NCBI RefSeq assembly: GCF_014652835.1 | Contig: NZ_BMZO01000010.1 | Span: 62,001 to 126,000, forward strand | Origin: Limoniibacter endophyticus | GTDB taxonomy: Bacteria > Pseudomonadota > Alphaproteobacteria > Rhizobiales > Rhizobiaceae | Direction: 5' to 3' | DNA: 64,000 nt | Shown: positions 1-8,899 of the stretch, in pieces | How the letters are laid out: each line of letters opens with the position of its first letter | Numbering within the stretch: position 1 is the first letter of the stretch | Position numbers and translations under genes: made by a program | Notes under the pieces: model-generated | Database searches by the model: none | Told to the model about the DNA's origin: nothing | Seen by the model: the letters and a program-made list of their open reading frames with translations, nothing else

Positions 1-1
1 C

Positions 2-487
2 GCCATGCGTTCGCGCCAGAATGGCGCGCCCGTTCTGATCCTTACGGCGCGCGGCAGCGCCGAGGAGAGAGTGCGCGGACTCGATCTTGGTGCTGACGAC
101 TACATGATCAAGCCTTTCGACGTAGGCGAGTTCGAAGCACGTATACGCGTTCTCCTGCGTCGTCACGCGGGTTTGCGCTCGTCGACAGTTCGTTATGGCG
201 AACTGTCCTTCGATCTGACGTCGCGTAGTTTTTCAACCGGTGACGGCGCCTTGGACCTTCCTGCTCGAGAGCTTGGCCTGCTCGAGGTCCTCATGTTGCG
301 CGCAGGCAAGGTCATCACGAAGGAATCGATTATTCAGTCGATGACTGCTTTCGATGATGATCTCAGTGCTAATGCGATCGAACAATATGTAAGCCGATTG
401 CGCAAGCGCCTCAACCCATACGGACTAACCGTGCGTACTGCCCGTGGCATTGGTTATTTTCTTGAAAAAACGGTGTCTGACAAGTGA
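2..487 (+). CDS. OmpR/TctD-type response regulator, 5' end outside window
   Basis: Partial gene whose N-terminus lies before the window. The visible part begins near the end of a receiver domain: a hydrophobic strand followed by TARG, then GADDY and the KPF motif with the conserved switch lysine. The phospho-accepting aspartate must lie upstream of the window. A winged-helix trans_reg_C domain follows from about visible residue 65 to the end, finishing with the usual wing (RTARGIGYFLE). It is a DNA-binding response regulator of the OmpR/PhoB family. Its stop overlaps the GTG start of the next gene by 4 bases, so the two are translationally coupled partners. The kinase resembles TctE, so this is probably a TctD-like regulator of carboxylate uptake, but no tct transport genes are in view. 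Confidence 0.9.
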   Translation, partial: AMRSRQNGAPVLILTARGSAEERVRGLDLGADDYMIKPFDVGEFEARIRVLLRRHAGLRSSTVRYGELSFDLTSRSFSTGDGALDLPARELGLLEVLMLRAGKVITKESIIQSMTAFDDDLSANAIEQYVSRLRKRLNPYGLTVRTARGIGYFLEKTVSDK

Positions 488-1863
488 CGAGGCGGGGCTA
501 TTCGCTACGAAGACGGCTTCTGCTATGGCTGGTTGTCGCCGCCGCCGCCATAGGCATGATAGCACTGATCGACACTTGGCGCGAGGCCACGCGAACCGCA
601 AATGCGGTGTCTGATCGCGTCCTTTCCGGCTCGGCGCTGGCGATTGCAGAGCGTGTCATCGTCAATGAACTCGGCTCCCTGGATGTCGATATTCCCTATG
701 TAGCGCTTGAAATGCTGACCTCGACCGCACAGGACCGTGTTTTTTATAGAGTTGATGGTCCGCCCGGCAACTTCATCACTGGGTATAGCGGTCTGCCTAC
801 CGTCGAGACGAGTGTTGCAGGTTCACCCGCCTATAGAGATGCAATCTATCGAAGCGAGCCTGTTCGCGTCGCGACGTTAATGCGCTTCGCTTCAACTGGG
901 ATCAATTCGGTACCGTTTACAGTTACGGTTGCTGAAACGACCAATGGGCGCCGCCAGCTTGCGAATGCGTTCATCTGGCGCTCGGCATTGCGTTTGTCCG
1001 CGCTGATTCTGGCCGCTCTGACGATCGTTGCCATCGCACTGACATTTGCCTTGCGTCCGTTCTACAAGCTCGAACAGTCAATCCGGCGGTTAACACCGAG
1101 CGATCTGGATCCGATCGAGGAGCAGGGGCCGCGTGAAGTTCGCAATATCACCGCTACGATTAACGGTTTCATGGAGAGATTGGCATCCGCTCTGTTCGCT
1201 CTTCGTAATTTTACGGGCAATGCCGGCCATCAGCTACGCACCCCGCTTGCCGTCGTACGAACGCAATTGGCGCTTGCACAGCGCGCGGAGACTTTGGAAG
1301 ACGCGAAATTCGCGTTGAAGAAGGGCGATGAACAGGTCGCCTATGCCGAACGGATTCTGGCGCAATTATTGCTCATGTCGCGGATCGAAGGGGCGCCAGC
1401 GGCCATGCAGATAATCGACCTTGCCGAAATCGCGCGGCAGCACACGGCCGAGCGTATACCTGATGCTGCTGCCCATCGGGTTGATTTAGGCTACGAAGGT
1501 GAGGAAACGGCTATAGTCGAGGCAGAACCACTTTTGCTCGGGGAGCTCATCAGGAATCTAATCGACAATGCCATGCTCTATGGCGGGTCCGGCTGCGAGG
1601 TAACCGTGCGAGTGCGGGAGATTGCGGATCGGGTATCGCTCACGGTGGAAGATACTGGAGCAGGTGTTGATGCGGCGACGCTGCAACGTCTCGGTTCTCG
1701 TTTTGCACGCGGCACGGATCAGGGCGCCCATGGCGCTGGACTGGGGCTGGCAATAGTTGCCGAAATCGCTGCGCTCTTTCGAGGGCGGATGGTCCTTGCA
1801 CAGGGTGCGGATGGGGCGGGGTTCAAAGTTGAGATAAGCTTCCCAGCCGCGTCAATGGGCTGA
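484..1863 (+). CDS. TctE-like two-component sensor histidine kinase
   Basis: A 459-residue membrane kinase. Visible order: an N-terminal membrane segment at about residues 13-25, a periplasmic region of roughly 140 residues resembling the 2CSK_N sensor domain of TctE kinases, a second membrane segment at about 165-190, a HAMP-like linker, the phosphorylated-histidine box GHQLRTPLA at about 248-256, and an ATPase domain with an N box (LIDNAM), DTGAGV and GAGLGLAI. The start is GTG, overlapping the regulator stop (GTGA). The ligand is unknown; TctE relatives sense tri- or dicarboxylates, so this is family inference only. The 3' end overlaps the convergent DUF808 gene by 12 bases. Confidence 0.9.
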   Translation: MTRRGYSLRRRLLLWLVVAAAAIGMIALIDTWREATRTANAVSDRVLSGSALAIAERVIVNELGSLDVDIPYVALEMLTSTAQDRVFYRVDGPPGNFITGYSGLPTVETSVAGSPAYRDAIYRSEPVRVATLMRFASTGINSVPFTVTVAETTNGRRQLANAFIWRSALRLSALILAALTIVAIALTFALRPFYKLEQSIRRLTPSDLDPIEEQGPREVRNITATINGFMERLASALFALRNFTGNAGHQLRTPLAVVRTQLALAQRAETLEDAKFALKKGDEQVAYAERILAQLLLMSRIEGAPAAMQIIDLAEIARQHTAERIPDAAAHRVDLGYEGEETAIVEAEPLLLGELIRNLIDNAMLYGGSGCEVTVRVREIADRVSLTVEDTGAGVDAATLQRLGSRFARGTDQGAHGAGLGLAIVAEIAALFRGRMVLAQGADGAGFKVEISFPAASMG

Positions 1864-2823
1864 TCCGGGGCGAAGTGTTTTCCAGATCGGCGAAAGCACG
1901 TAAGAAACGAACGGGATGAGCAATAGGCCAAACAGTATCCCGACAATGCCGTTGCCTAGTGCGATTGCCAGCCAGTGGACCGCCGCTTGTGCTATGGGGG
2001 GCACGCCGGCGACAAGAGAGGCAATTTGCTCGATGAGATGCTCAGGCCCGGTGAAATTGAAGCTTGCAAGACCGTGGACGATGATGCCGCCGCCGACCCA
2101 GATCATGGCAGCCGTTCCCACGATATTTAATCCATTCATGAAGGACGGCATAATTCGTACCAGCCAGCGGCCGAAGCTGCGGCCGGCATTCGTGTAGCCA
2201 TGTTTGGCAAGGGCAAGTCCGGCGTCATCCGCGCGCAGGATAAGCGCGACGCCGCCATAGACGGCGACGGTAATGCCAATAGCTACAATGGCCAGAATGA
2301 GCGCACGTGTGATGAGATCAGGACTTTCTGTTGCAGCAAGTGCGATCGTCATGATCTCGGCGGAGAGGATGAAATCGGTTTTCACCGCACCGGCCACTTT
2401 GATGCTCTCCAATTGTTCGGCGCTTGCCGCCTTGGGTAAACTCTCTTCATGCGCGTGTGCCGCGTGCGGGAAAAGTGCCTGATAAATTTTTTCTGCGCCT
2501 TCATAACAGAGATAGGCGCCACCCAGCATCAAGAGGGGAGTGATGAGCCATGATGCAAACACGCTAAGGATCAGGGCAGCCGGCAGGAGGAAAAGAAGCT
2601 TGTTACGGATCGAACCAAGAGCAATCTTGCCCACGATAGGCAGTTCCCGATCAGCCGACAAACCTTCGACGTAGCGCGGCGTTACGGCGGCATCATCAAT
2701 GACGGCTCCGGCAGCTTTTGCTCCGGCTTTCGCTGCCTGCCCGGCAACATCATCGAGAGACGCGGCCGCAGCTTTTGCTATTCCAGCCACATCGTCCAAC
2801 AATGCCAACAATCCGACACTCAT
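1852..2823 (-). CDS. DUF808 (YedI-like) inner-membrane protein
   Basis: A 323-residue protein of the DUF808/YedI family. It opens with the family hallmark of alanine-rich 'LDDVAGIAKAAAASLDDVAGQAAKAGAKAAG', here described rather than quoted as one motif: two LDD repeats within the first 30 residues. Several hydrophobic segments follow (about 75-100, 155-180, 185-205, 225-250 and 280-310). The family function is unknown; it is a conserved integral membrane protein. It runs convergently with the kinase and is separated by 76 bases from the polyamine-type operon transcribed in the same direction, so it could receive read-through from that operon. The family assignment is firm and no role can be given. 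Confidence 0.85.
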   Translation of the reverse strand: MSVGLLALLDDVAGIAKAAAASLDDVAGQAAKAGAKAAGAVIDDAAVTPRYVEGLSADRELPIVGKIALGSIRNKLLFLLPAALILSVFASWLITPLLMLGGAYLCYEGAEKIYQALFPHAAHAHEESLPKAASAEQLESIKVAGAVKTDFILSAEIMTIALAATESPDLITRALILAIVAIGITVAVYGGVALILRADDAGLALAKHGYTNAGRSFGRWLVRIMPSFMNGLNIVGTAAMIWVGGGIIVHGLASFNFTGPEHLIEQIASLVAGVPPIAQAAVHWLAIALGNGIVGILFGLLLIPFVSYVLSPIWKTLRPGSAH

Positions 2824-2899
2824 GATCTTGCCCTTTCAATGCTCAGATGCCGGAACGATTTTCGTCTACCGAGGTTGCGGTTCCATTATGCAGTGATCT

Positions 2900-3697
2900 C
2901 TATTGTACCGGCACGATACCCCGTCGTACTGCCACGCGATGACGTAGGTAAAGCCCGATCAGTGCCAGCAGAATGGTGCCAATGATGAAGATGAAGGCAG
3001 CAGCTGCGATGGCCGGGCTGATATTTTCGCGAATGGTCGAAAACATCTGCCTTGCCAGGGTACGCTGGTTGGGGCCAGCCACGAACAATGTCAGAACCAC
3101 TTCGTCGAGCGACGTTGCGAAGGCGAGTACGGCACCTGACGCTATACCAGGGAGTGCAAGCGGGAATGTTACCTTGCGGAAGACTGTCATCGGCGAAGCG
3201 CCGAGACTTGCTGCGGCTCGTTCCACACGTGTGTCGATACCTTCAAGTGCACCGATGACGCTCACAAGGACGAACGGTATCGAAATCACAGTGTGCGCTA
3301 TGATGACGCCGAGATAGGTGCTGCCCAGACCAATACGGGCGAATAATACCTGCATTCCGACGCCCAGCACCACAGCCGGGACGACCATTGGCAGAAGGAA
3401 TAGGGTGCGCACGGCTCCAAGGAAAGGCAGGCGCCTGCCGCGCAACCCGAGAGCCGCGAGCGTGCCGAGAGTCGTAGCGAGTAGCGTCGTTCCGCCGCCA
3501 ATAATCAGCGAGTTGACAATGGCACGTCGCCAGACGTCCACGTTCATCAACTGCGCGAACCACCGCCCCGAATAGGACGGAATAGGGTAGGTGAGGATGA
3601 CGCTGGAGGTGAAAGCCAACGGTAGGATGGCCAGAAGCGGCGCGACCAGAAAGAGCATCGCCAGCACGGCAAAGATCACGCGGAGGCTGGTAAACAT
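2900..3697 (-). CDS. PotC/PotI-like ABC transporter permease
   Basis: A 265-residue inner-membrane permease of the spermidine/putrescine type. It has an N-terminal membrane segment (VIFAVLAMLFLVAPLLAIL), then a MetI-type core of about five segments, and an EAA loop (ERAAASLGASPMTVFRKVTFP, residues about 165-185) that contacts the ATPase. The ATG lies 2 bases after the stop of the partner permease, so the pair is translationally coupled. It is the last gene of a minus-strand unit: binding protein, ATPase, permease, permease. Family knowledge supports uptake of polyamines or related cationic compounds; the exact substrate cannot be read from sequence. Confidence 0.88.
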   Translation of the reverse strand: MFTSLRVIFAVLAMLFLVAPLLAILPLAFTSSVILTYPIPSYSGRWFAQLMNVDVWRRAIVNSLIIGGGTTLLATTLGTLAALGLRGRRLPFLGAVRTLFLLPMVVPAVVLGVGMQVLFARIGLGSTYLGVIIAHTVISIPFVLVSVIGALEGIDTRVERAAASLGASPMTVFRKVTFPLALPGIASGAVLAFATSLDEVVLTLFVAGPNQRTLARQMFSTIRENISPAIAAAAFIFIIGTILLALIGLYLRHRVAVRRGIVPVQ

Positions 3698-3699
3698 TA

Positions 3700-4869
3700 T
3701 CAGCTCCTCACTTCCGGGCTGGTTGAGAGGCGCCCATAAACCGCGTAGAGCAGGATGGTTATGGTGAGGAGGACGATACCGAGAGCACCCGCCATTCCCC
3801 AGTTCGCACTGCCGGTAGCGTAGAAGGCGATGACGGAAGATATCATCTGGTCGCCGGCACCTCCAATTAGGGCGGGTGTAATATAATAACCGATCGCCGA
3901 CATGAAGACTAGCAGTGCACCGGAAGCCACGCCGCGCAGGCTGAGTGGCATCAATACCTTCCAGAACGCGCGCAGCGGATGCGCGCCAAGCGAGGCGGCG
4001 GCCGGCATCAGGTTTTTGGGCACAGTAATGAGGACGCTGTAGATTGGCAGCACCATGAAAGGCAAGAGCACATGGGTCATTGCGATGATGACGCCCGTGC
4101 GATTGAAAATCAGCCGCATGGGTTCGGCGGTAATCGACAAGTCAACAAGAGCACGATTGACGAGGCCATTGTCCTGCAACAGGATAAACCAGGCCGCGGT
4201 ACGAACCAGCAGCGATGTCCAAAGCGGTAGCAGCACGGCGCCCAGCATCAGGTTACGCTTCCAACCATCGACCGAAGCCGCAATCATCGCGTACGGATAG
4301 CCAATGGTGAGGCAGAAGAAGGTGACCAGAGCGGCGATCCAGAAGGTGCGCGCGAGAATCGTCAGATTGGCGGACTGGTCCGCGGGCAGCGAGACAATTT
4401 CGCCTGCGGCATTGCGCTCCATATCAACGGCTGCAAGCAGGTAGCGATCCGTAGTCGGAGACAGCGCATCTGTGATTGCCCGCCAATATTGCGGTTCGTC
4501 CCAACGGGGATCAATGGCGGAAAGATCAGGATTTTCTTCTAAGGATATGGCGCGTGTCGTCTTACCCATCAATGTACGGAAGCCGGACTGCGCCGAGTTC
4601 AGACGGCGGACCATGTCACCCACGGCTTGCTGATTATCCGCGTTGCGAAGATCCTCGATGAACGCGGCTTTCATCGCAGGCGTTGGCGGTCCATCTCCAT
4701 CCCAGTCATTGGCGACTTCTGCTGTGCGCGGTAGAATATTGGATACGGCGGGATCAGAAACCGCTTGGCTCATCATGGTAATCAGCGGCCATAAAAAGAA
4801 AATTGCTATGAAGATCAGCAGCGGCGCGAGCAACGCGGCCGCCGAAAATCTTTGCTTTAACGGAGCCAT
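3700..4869 (-). CDS. PotB/PotH-like ABC transporter permease with large periplasmic insertion
   Basis: A 389-residue permease. The ATG at 4869 is chosen because it sits one base after the ATPase stop; an upstream extension of the frame would overlap the ATPase and has no transporter character. After the first membrane segment (about 11-35) there is an unusually long hydrophilic stretch of about 140 residues before the second segment, where PotB proteins normally have a short loop. The remaining core is standard and includes the EAA loop (AAASLGAHPLRAFWKVLMP). The insertion should face the periplasm and may help dock the binding protein. It pairs with the downstream permease to form the channel. 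Confidence 0.87.
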   Translation of the reverse strand: MAPLKQRFSAAALLAPLLIFIAIFFLWPLITMMSQAVSDPAVSNILPRTAEVANDWDGDGPPTPAMKAAFIEDLRNADNQQAVGDMVRRLNSAQSGFRTLMGKTTRAISLEENPDLSAIDPRWDEPQYWRAITDALSPTTDRYLLAAVDMERNAAGEIVSLPADQSANLTILARTFWIAALVTFFCLTIGYPYAMIAASVDGWKRNLMLGAVLLPLWTSLLVRTAAWFILLQDNGLVNRALVDLSITAEPMRLIFNRTGVIIAMTHVLLPFMVLPIYSVLITVPKNLMPAAASLGAHPLRAFWKVLMPLSLRGVASGALLVFMSAIGYYITPALIGGAGDQMISSVIAFYATGSANWGMAGALGIVLLTITILLYAVYGRLSTSPEVRS

Positions 4870-4870
4870 G

Positions 4871-5950
4871 CTACACTTCCGCCTTCTGTCGCGGAATGAT
4901 CCAGCAATCCGCTGGTGCAAAGCAGGCCGAAACAGTGTCGCCGATCTTCCACTCGCGGGAGCGCCGGTCGAGCCGCGCGAGAAGCGCGGTTGTTCCAAGA
5001 TCAAGCAGGAGACGCAGGTGGTCTCCTTGGTAAATACTGTCGCGGATAGTCGCTTTCGCAACGTTTATACCGGAGGCGTTGTCGCCAATCTGCACGCGTT
5101 CAGGGCGAATCGAGACAAGAACCTCGTCGCCCGTCCGGACATGTGCCGGCGCCGCCTGAACGATGCGCCCGTCGGCAAGCTCGACCCGGCTGGTATCCGC
5201 ACCGACCTCAAGGATTCTGCCAGGGGTGAGGTTCGTCTCGCCGATGAACTCGGCCACGAAACGGGTTCGCGGATGGTCGTAAATGTCGCGGGGGCTGCCT
5301 ATTTGCTCGATCTTGCCCTTATTGAACACCGCAATCCGGTCCGACATGGTGAGCGCTTCGGACTGATCGTGCGTCACAAATACGATGGTGAGGCCGAGGC
5401 GATTGTGCAATTCGCGAATATCAAGTTGCATCTGCTCACGCAATTGCTTGTCGAGAGCGCCAAGCGGTTCGTCCATGAGAACGACCCGAGGCTCGAAGAC
5501 AAGCGCGCGTGCAAGTGCGACGCGCTGCTGCTGACCGCCCGAAAGCTGGGCTGGATAACGACGGGACAGAGTTCCGAGCTGCACCATATCGAGAGCCTTG
5601 TCGACACGGGATCTGATTTCCCCTTTGCCGAAATTGCGCATGCTGAGCGGAAAGGCGACATTCTCCGCAACCGTCATATGGGGAAAAAGCGCATAGTTCT
5701 GAAATACCACGCCCATATTGCGCTTATAGCTCGGCAAGCCGTTGACAGATGTGCCATCGACGAGAATGCGTCCTTCGGTCGGTTCTTCAAAGCCGGCCAG
5801 CATCATGAGAAGAGTCGTCTTGCCTGAGCCGGATGGCCCAAGAAGACTAACGAATTCACCTGCCTTAATGTCCAGATTGAGCCGGTCGACAACGCGAAGC
5901 GCGCCGAAATTCTTGCTAACGCCATCGAAACGGATACGAAAATCATTCAC
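4871..5950 (-). CDS. PotA-like polyamine-type ABC transporter ATPase
   Basis: A 359-residue cytoplasmic ATPase. It has Walker A GPSGSGKTT, Q loop (VFQNYALFPHMTV), signature LSGGQQQRVALARAL, Walker B VVLMDEPLGALD and H loop VTHDQSEA, then a C-terminal TOBE domain from about residue 270. This layout is the PotA/FbpC/MalK-type importer ATPase. The GTG at 5950 is preferred because GGAG lies 9 bases upstream and the protein then begins directly at the ATPase domain; an ATG at 6022 in the same frame lacks such a site. It drives the two permeases encoded immediately downstream. Confidence 0.9.
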   Translation of the reverse strand: MNDFRIRFDGVSKNFGALRVVDRLNLDIKAGEFVSLLGPSGSGKTTLLMMLAGFEEPTEGRILVDGTSVNGLPSYKRNMGVVFQNYALFPHMTVAENVAFPLSMRNFGKGEIRSRVDKALDMVQLGTLSRRYPAQLSGGQQQRVALARALVFEPRVVLMDEPLGALDKQLREQMQLDIRELHNRLGLTIVFVTHDQSEALTMSDRIAVFNKGKIEQIGSPRDIYDHPRTRFVAEFIGETNLTPGRILEVGADTSRVELADGRIVQAAPAHVRTGDEVLVSIRPERVQIGDNASGINVAKATIRDSIYQGDHLRLLLDLGTTALLARLDRRSREWKIGDTVSACFAPADCWIIPRQKAEV

Positions 5951-6021
5951 TGCGTGGCTCTCCAGGCAACCTGCAGGGCGACATGGGAGAGATGGCGCTT
6001 GTCCTGCATGTGAGCTTATCA

Positions 6022-6058
6022 CGGAGCGAAGACGCCGCTATCGTTCAGCGGCGCTCCG
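6022..6058 (-). terminator. Stem-loop between binding-protein and ATPase genes
   Basis: Inverted repeat: an outer stem CGGAGC/GCTCCG (6022-6027 with 6053-6058) stacked on an inner stem GCCGCT/AGCGGC (6034-6039 with 6047-6052), with a 6-base bulge at 6028-6033 and a 7-base loop. It lies 48 bases past the stop of the binding-protein gene and before the ATPase start. No U tract follows, so it is more likely an mRNA-stabilising or partial-termination element that raises binding-protein expression than a full terminator. Confidence 0.55.
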
Positions 6059-6105
6059 ACAATTGTAGCGTACGTGGCGGAACGGGGGCCGCACGTTGTG
6101 CCGGT

Positions 6106-7158
6106 TTACTGAGCGAGCCAGGCGTTGAAACGCTGGGTCAGCTCCTCCGAATTGTCGATCCAGAAGTCAACGTCGAGCGGAATAGCGCCTTCCAGATTCG
6201 CAGTCGTTGTCGGTAGTTCTGCCTGCTGATCTGCGGGAACTATTTCGGCGGCCTTCTTGTTCGGCAAGCCGTAGGCTATATAGGTTGGAAGTTTGGATTG
6301 ATTTTCGGGCTTGGACGCAAATGCGATGAAGTCGAGGCCATCATCCTTGTTTTCCGCGCCCTTCAGTATGACCCAACTGTCGACGGCATAGATGCTGCCT
6401 GGCCAGACAACTTTAAACTGCTTGCCTTCCGACTTGTTGATGCCGGAAATGCGTCCATTATAGGCTGACGTCATGGCGACTTCGCCTGATGCCAGAAACT
6501 GTAACGGTTGAGCACCGGATTCCCACCAGACGATGTCGGCTTTTAAAGCGTCTAGCTTCGCAAAGGCGCGGTTGACACCCTCTTCCGTACGGAGCATGTC
6601 GTAAACTTCCTCGGCTGGAACGCCGTCGGCCATCAACGCGAACTCCAGCGTATATTTGGGACCCTTGCGCAGGGAACGTTTGCCCGGAAATTTTTCGGTA
6701 TTCCAGAAATCGGCCCAACTCGTTGGGCCATCAGCGATCTTTGCGCTATCGTAAGCGATCGCGGTTGACCAGACAATGGCACCGACGCCGCAATCATTGA
6801 CGGCGCTTTCGATGAAATCCTCTTTCGGTGCGACTTTGGCCCAGTCGATCGTCTCGTAGAGGCCGTCGGCACAACCGAGGGCGAGTTCTTCCGCTTCAAC
6901 CTGAACGACATCCCAGTTGGGAGCCCCGGCAGCCATCTTCGACTGGATCACGCCATAGCCACCGTCCCAGGATTCATCCAGAATCGGCTTTCCAAGCTGG
7001 GCTTTGAAGGGATCAAAATAAATCTCCTTCTGCGCGGTCTGGTAGCTGCCACCCCATGAAACGATGGTCAGATCGCGTGCGCCCGCTGTTACTGCGGATA
7101 GACCGAGCGCGGTTGCGATCAGGCCTGAAACAATGGCATTTTTGCTCTTGTTTTGCAT
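6106..7158 (-). CDS. PotD/PotF-like periplasmic binding protein
   Basis: A 350-residue extracellular solute-binding protein (SBP_bac_8 type). The ATG at 7158 is chosen because it is followed at once by a signal peptide (positive MQNKSKN, a hydrophobic stretch, then cleavage after about TAGA), giving a mature protein beginning RDLTIVSWGG, typical of PotD/PotF. Codons upstream of this start encode no plausible protein. It delivers substrate to the adjacent PotABC-like complex. The neighbours are an aminotransferase and a short-chain dehydrogenase, which fits uptake of an amine such as putrescine, but the ligand is inferred. Confidence 0.88.
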   Translation of the reverse strand: MQNKSKNAIVSGLIATALGLSAVTAGARDLTIVSWGGSYQTAQKEIYFDPFKAQLGKPILDESWDGGYGVIQSKMAAGAPNWDVVQVEAEELALGCADGLYETIDWAKVAPKEDFIESAVNDCGVGAIVWSTAIAYDSAKIADGPTSWADFWNTEKFPGKRSLRKGPKYTLEFALMADGVPAEEVYDMLRTEEGVNRAFAKLDALKADIVWWESGAQPLQFLASGEVAMTSAYNGRISGINKSEGKQFKVVWPGSIYAVDSWVILKGAENKDDGLDFIAFASKPENQSKLPTYIAYGLPNKKAAEIVPADQQAELPTTTANLEGAIPLDVDFWIDNSEELTQRFNAWLAQ

Positions 7159-7180
7159 TTTATGTTCCCCATGTTCCTTC

Positions 7181-7196
7181 GCGGAATTCATTCCGC
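7181..7196. promoter_or_regulatory. Inverted repeat upstream of the binding-protein gene
   Basis: GCGGAAT-TC-ATTCCGC is a near-perfect 16-base palindrome (7-base arms, 2-base centre) 23 bases upstream of the binding-protein start. It lies in the 163-base gap after the aminotransferase gene. It could be an operator or a leader hairpin. It does not match the TGATGCATCA element of the neighbouring genes, so if it is an operator a different protein is involved. Confidence 0.35.
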
Positions 7197-7321
7197 ATCC
7201 CATTGCGGTAACGACTAGATTATCCCGTCGCTGCCGGAAATCCAGATCCTCCGAACGGTCATTTTTGACTCTGATCAAGGATCGGTGGGCGGCACGGGCT
7301 GTCCGCGCCGCGAGAAAAGCC

Positions 7322-8710
7322 TCAGGCCGCTTTCACCGAGCCTTCAGGTAATTCGGCAAGCGCCAGATCGAGTGCTGTGGCGAAACGAGAAACCATTTCG
7401 TCGACTTCTGCTTCGGTTATGATAAGCGGCGGGCAGAAAGCCATGGAATCCCCCATCGCACGGCTGATAAGGCCGTTCTCCTGTGCATGCTTGTTGACGA
7501 GCGCACCAAGTTCGCCTGCTTTGCCAAGCCCAGTCTTCGCCGCCTTGTCTTTAACCAGCTCCACAGCGGCTATGAGACCGACGCCGCGTACTTCTCCCAC
7601 CAGCGGGTGACTTTCGAGTTTCCTCAAGGCAGCGCGCATTCGTTCGCCCATGGATGCTGCGTTCGAGACGAGATTGCGCTCCTCGATGATCTTGAGATTT
7701 TCCAGTGCAACGGCAGTCACCACCGGATGACCGCTTGCTGTATAACCGTGACCGAGAACGCCTACGCGATTGCTTTCGTCGGCAATGGGTTCAAAGACCC
7801 TGTCGTTGATCATCAGGGCTGAGGCGGGAAGATAGGATGAGGAAAGTTGTTTCGACAAGACCATGATATCCGGCTTGATGCCAAAAGTGGTCGTACCGAA
7901 CATCGTACCTGTGCGACCGAAGCCGCATATTACTTCGTCGGCGACAAGCAGGATGTCGTACTTCGCAAGCACTGCCTGAACCTTCTCCCAGTAGGTTGCT
8001 GGAGGAACGATGACGCCGCCTGCGCCTTGAACCGGCTCGGCAAACATGGCTGCAATCGTGTCGGGGCCTGCCTCTATGATCTTCTGGTCGAGCTCTTCTG
8101 CTAGACGTGTCGCAAAATCCTCCTCCGACTCGCCGGGCTTCGCCTCCCGATAATGATGCGGTGCGGTCAGGCGAATGACGTCCGGCACGATCATTTCGAA
8201 GGAGGTGTGGTTGGCAGGAAGGCTCGTCAGATTACCGGCGGCAATCGTGATACCGTGATAGGCGCGGTTGCGAACGATAATCTTCTTTTTCTGAGGAAGG
8301 CCGAGGGCATTGGAGCGATACCATATCAGCTTCAACGCCGTGTCGATGGCTTCTGAGCCCGAATTGGTGAAGAACACCTTGCTCATCGGGACGGGCGCCA
8401 TGCCGATTAACTTCTCGGCAAGATCAATGACCGGTCCATGCGACTTATGAGTAAACGTGTGATAATAGGGAAGCTTGGACATTTGCTTCGTCGCTGCTTC
8501 AACTAGCCGTTTCTCATTGAATCCTACGCCTACACTCCACAGACCGGCTAGAGCTTCGATATATTGCTTGCCGTTGCTGTCGTAGACATAGATGCCTTCT
8601 CCTCTGTCGATGATCAGCGGGCCGATTTCCTGGTGGCGTCGAGCATTCGTTACGGGATGCAGATGATAGGCGATGTCGCGGGCTTCTGCGGAGTTGGGTG
8701 TGGCTGCCAT
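7322..8710 (-). CDS. Class III (omega) aminotransferase, putrescine/amine:pyruvate type
   Basis: A 462-residue PLP-dependent aminotransferase. The fold-type I class III features are visible: SGSEAIDTALKL near residue 117-130, AMFAEPVQGAGGV near 225, LVADEVICGFGRTG near 255, and the PLP lysine in VLSKQLSSSYLPA near 286. The length is normal for the amine:pyruvate/putrescine aminotransferase group. It transfers an amino group, probably from a diamine or omega-amino acid to pyruvate, giving an aldehyde. The polyamine-type importer downstream and the SDR upstream fit an amine catabolic unit. A TGATGCATCT element lies 42 bases upstream of the ATG. Confidence 0.88.
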   Translation of the reverse strand: MAATPNSAEARDIAYHLHPVTNARRHQEIGPLIIDRGEGIYVYDSNGKQYIEALAGLWSVGVGFNEKRLVEAATKQMSKLPYYHTFTHKSHGPVIDLAEKLIGMAPVPMSKVFFTNSGSEAIDTALKLIWYRSNALGLPQKKKIIVRNRAYHGITIAAGNLTSLPANHTSFEMIVPDVIRLTAPHHYREAKPGESEEDFATRLAEELDQKIIEAGPDTIAAMFAEPVQGAGGVIVPPATYWEKVQAVLAKYDILLVADEVICGFGRTGTMFGTTTFGIKPDIMVLSKQLSSSYLPASALMINDRVFEPIADESNRVGVLGHGYTASGHPVVTAVALENLKIIEERNLVSNAASMGERMRAALRKLESHPLVGEVRGVGLIAAVELVKDKAAKTGLGKAGELGALVNKHAQENGLISRAMGDSMAFCPPLIITEAEVDEMVSRFATALDLALAELPEGSVKAA

Positions 8711-8751
8711 TGCAATTTCCCCTCGATCAACACGTGTCGCGACATGATGTA

Positions 8752-8761
8752 TGATGCATCT
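8752..8761. promoter_or_regulatory. Putative GntR operator upstream of aminotransferase
   Basis: TGATGCATCT, the perfect 8-base core GATGCATC with one flanking mismatch to the palindrome TGATGCATCA found upstream of the SDR and gntR genes. On the minus strand a TTGACT -35-like box lies just upstream. The position (42 bases before the start codon) suits repression. Confidence 0.6.
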
Positions 8762-8873
8762 TCTAAATCGACGGCACGTGAGTCAAGACCTTTCTCTGGT
8801 TCTTTCTGATTAGACTTTAAGCGGATATTTTATAATCGGCTAATTAAGTGGCATCTTCTGCGGATGCTTGGGC

Positions 8874-8899
8874 GGCCAACGATTTCACGTGTGTTGGCC
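8874..8899 (-). terminator. Stem-loop spanning the SDR stop codon
   Basis: GGCCAAC at 8874-8880 pairs with GTTGGCC at 8893-8899 around a 12-base loop that contains the SDR stop. A weaker stem GCATC/GATGC (8851-8855 with 8863-8867) follows in the direction of transcription. There is no U tract, so termination strength is uncertain. Confidence 0.35.

Noticed and set aside
4643-5827. Long plus-strand open frame antisense to the PotA-like ATPase gene.
   Set aside because: It has no recognisable domain, and the minus strand encodes a complete ATPase with all catalytic motifs; the frame is a codon-bias shadow.
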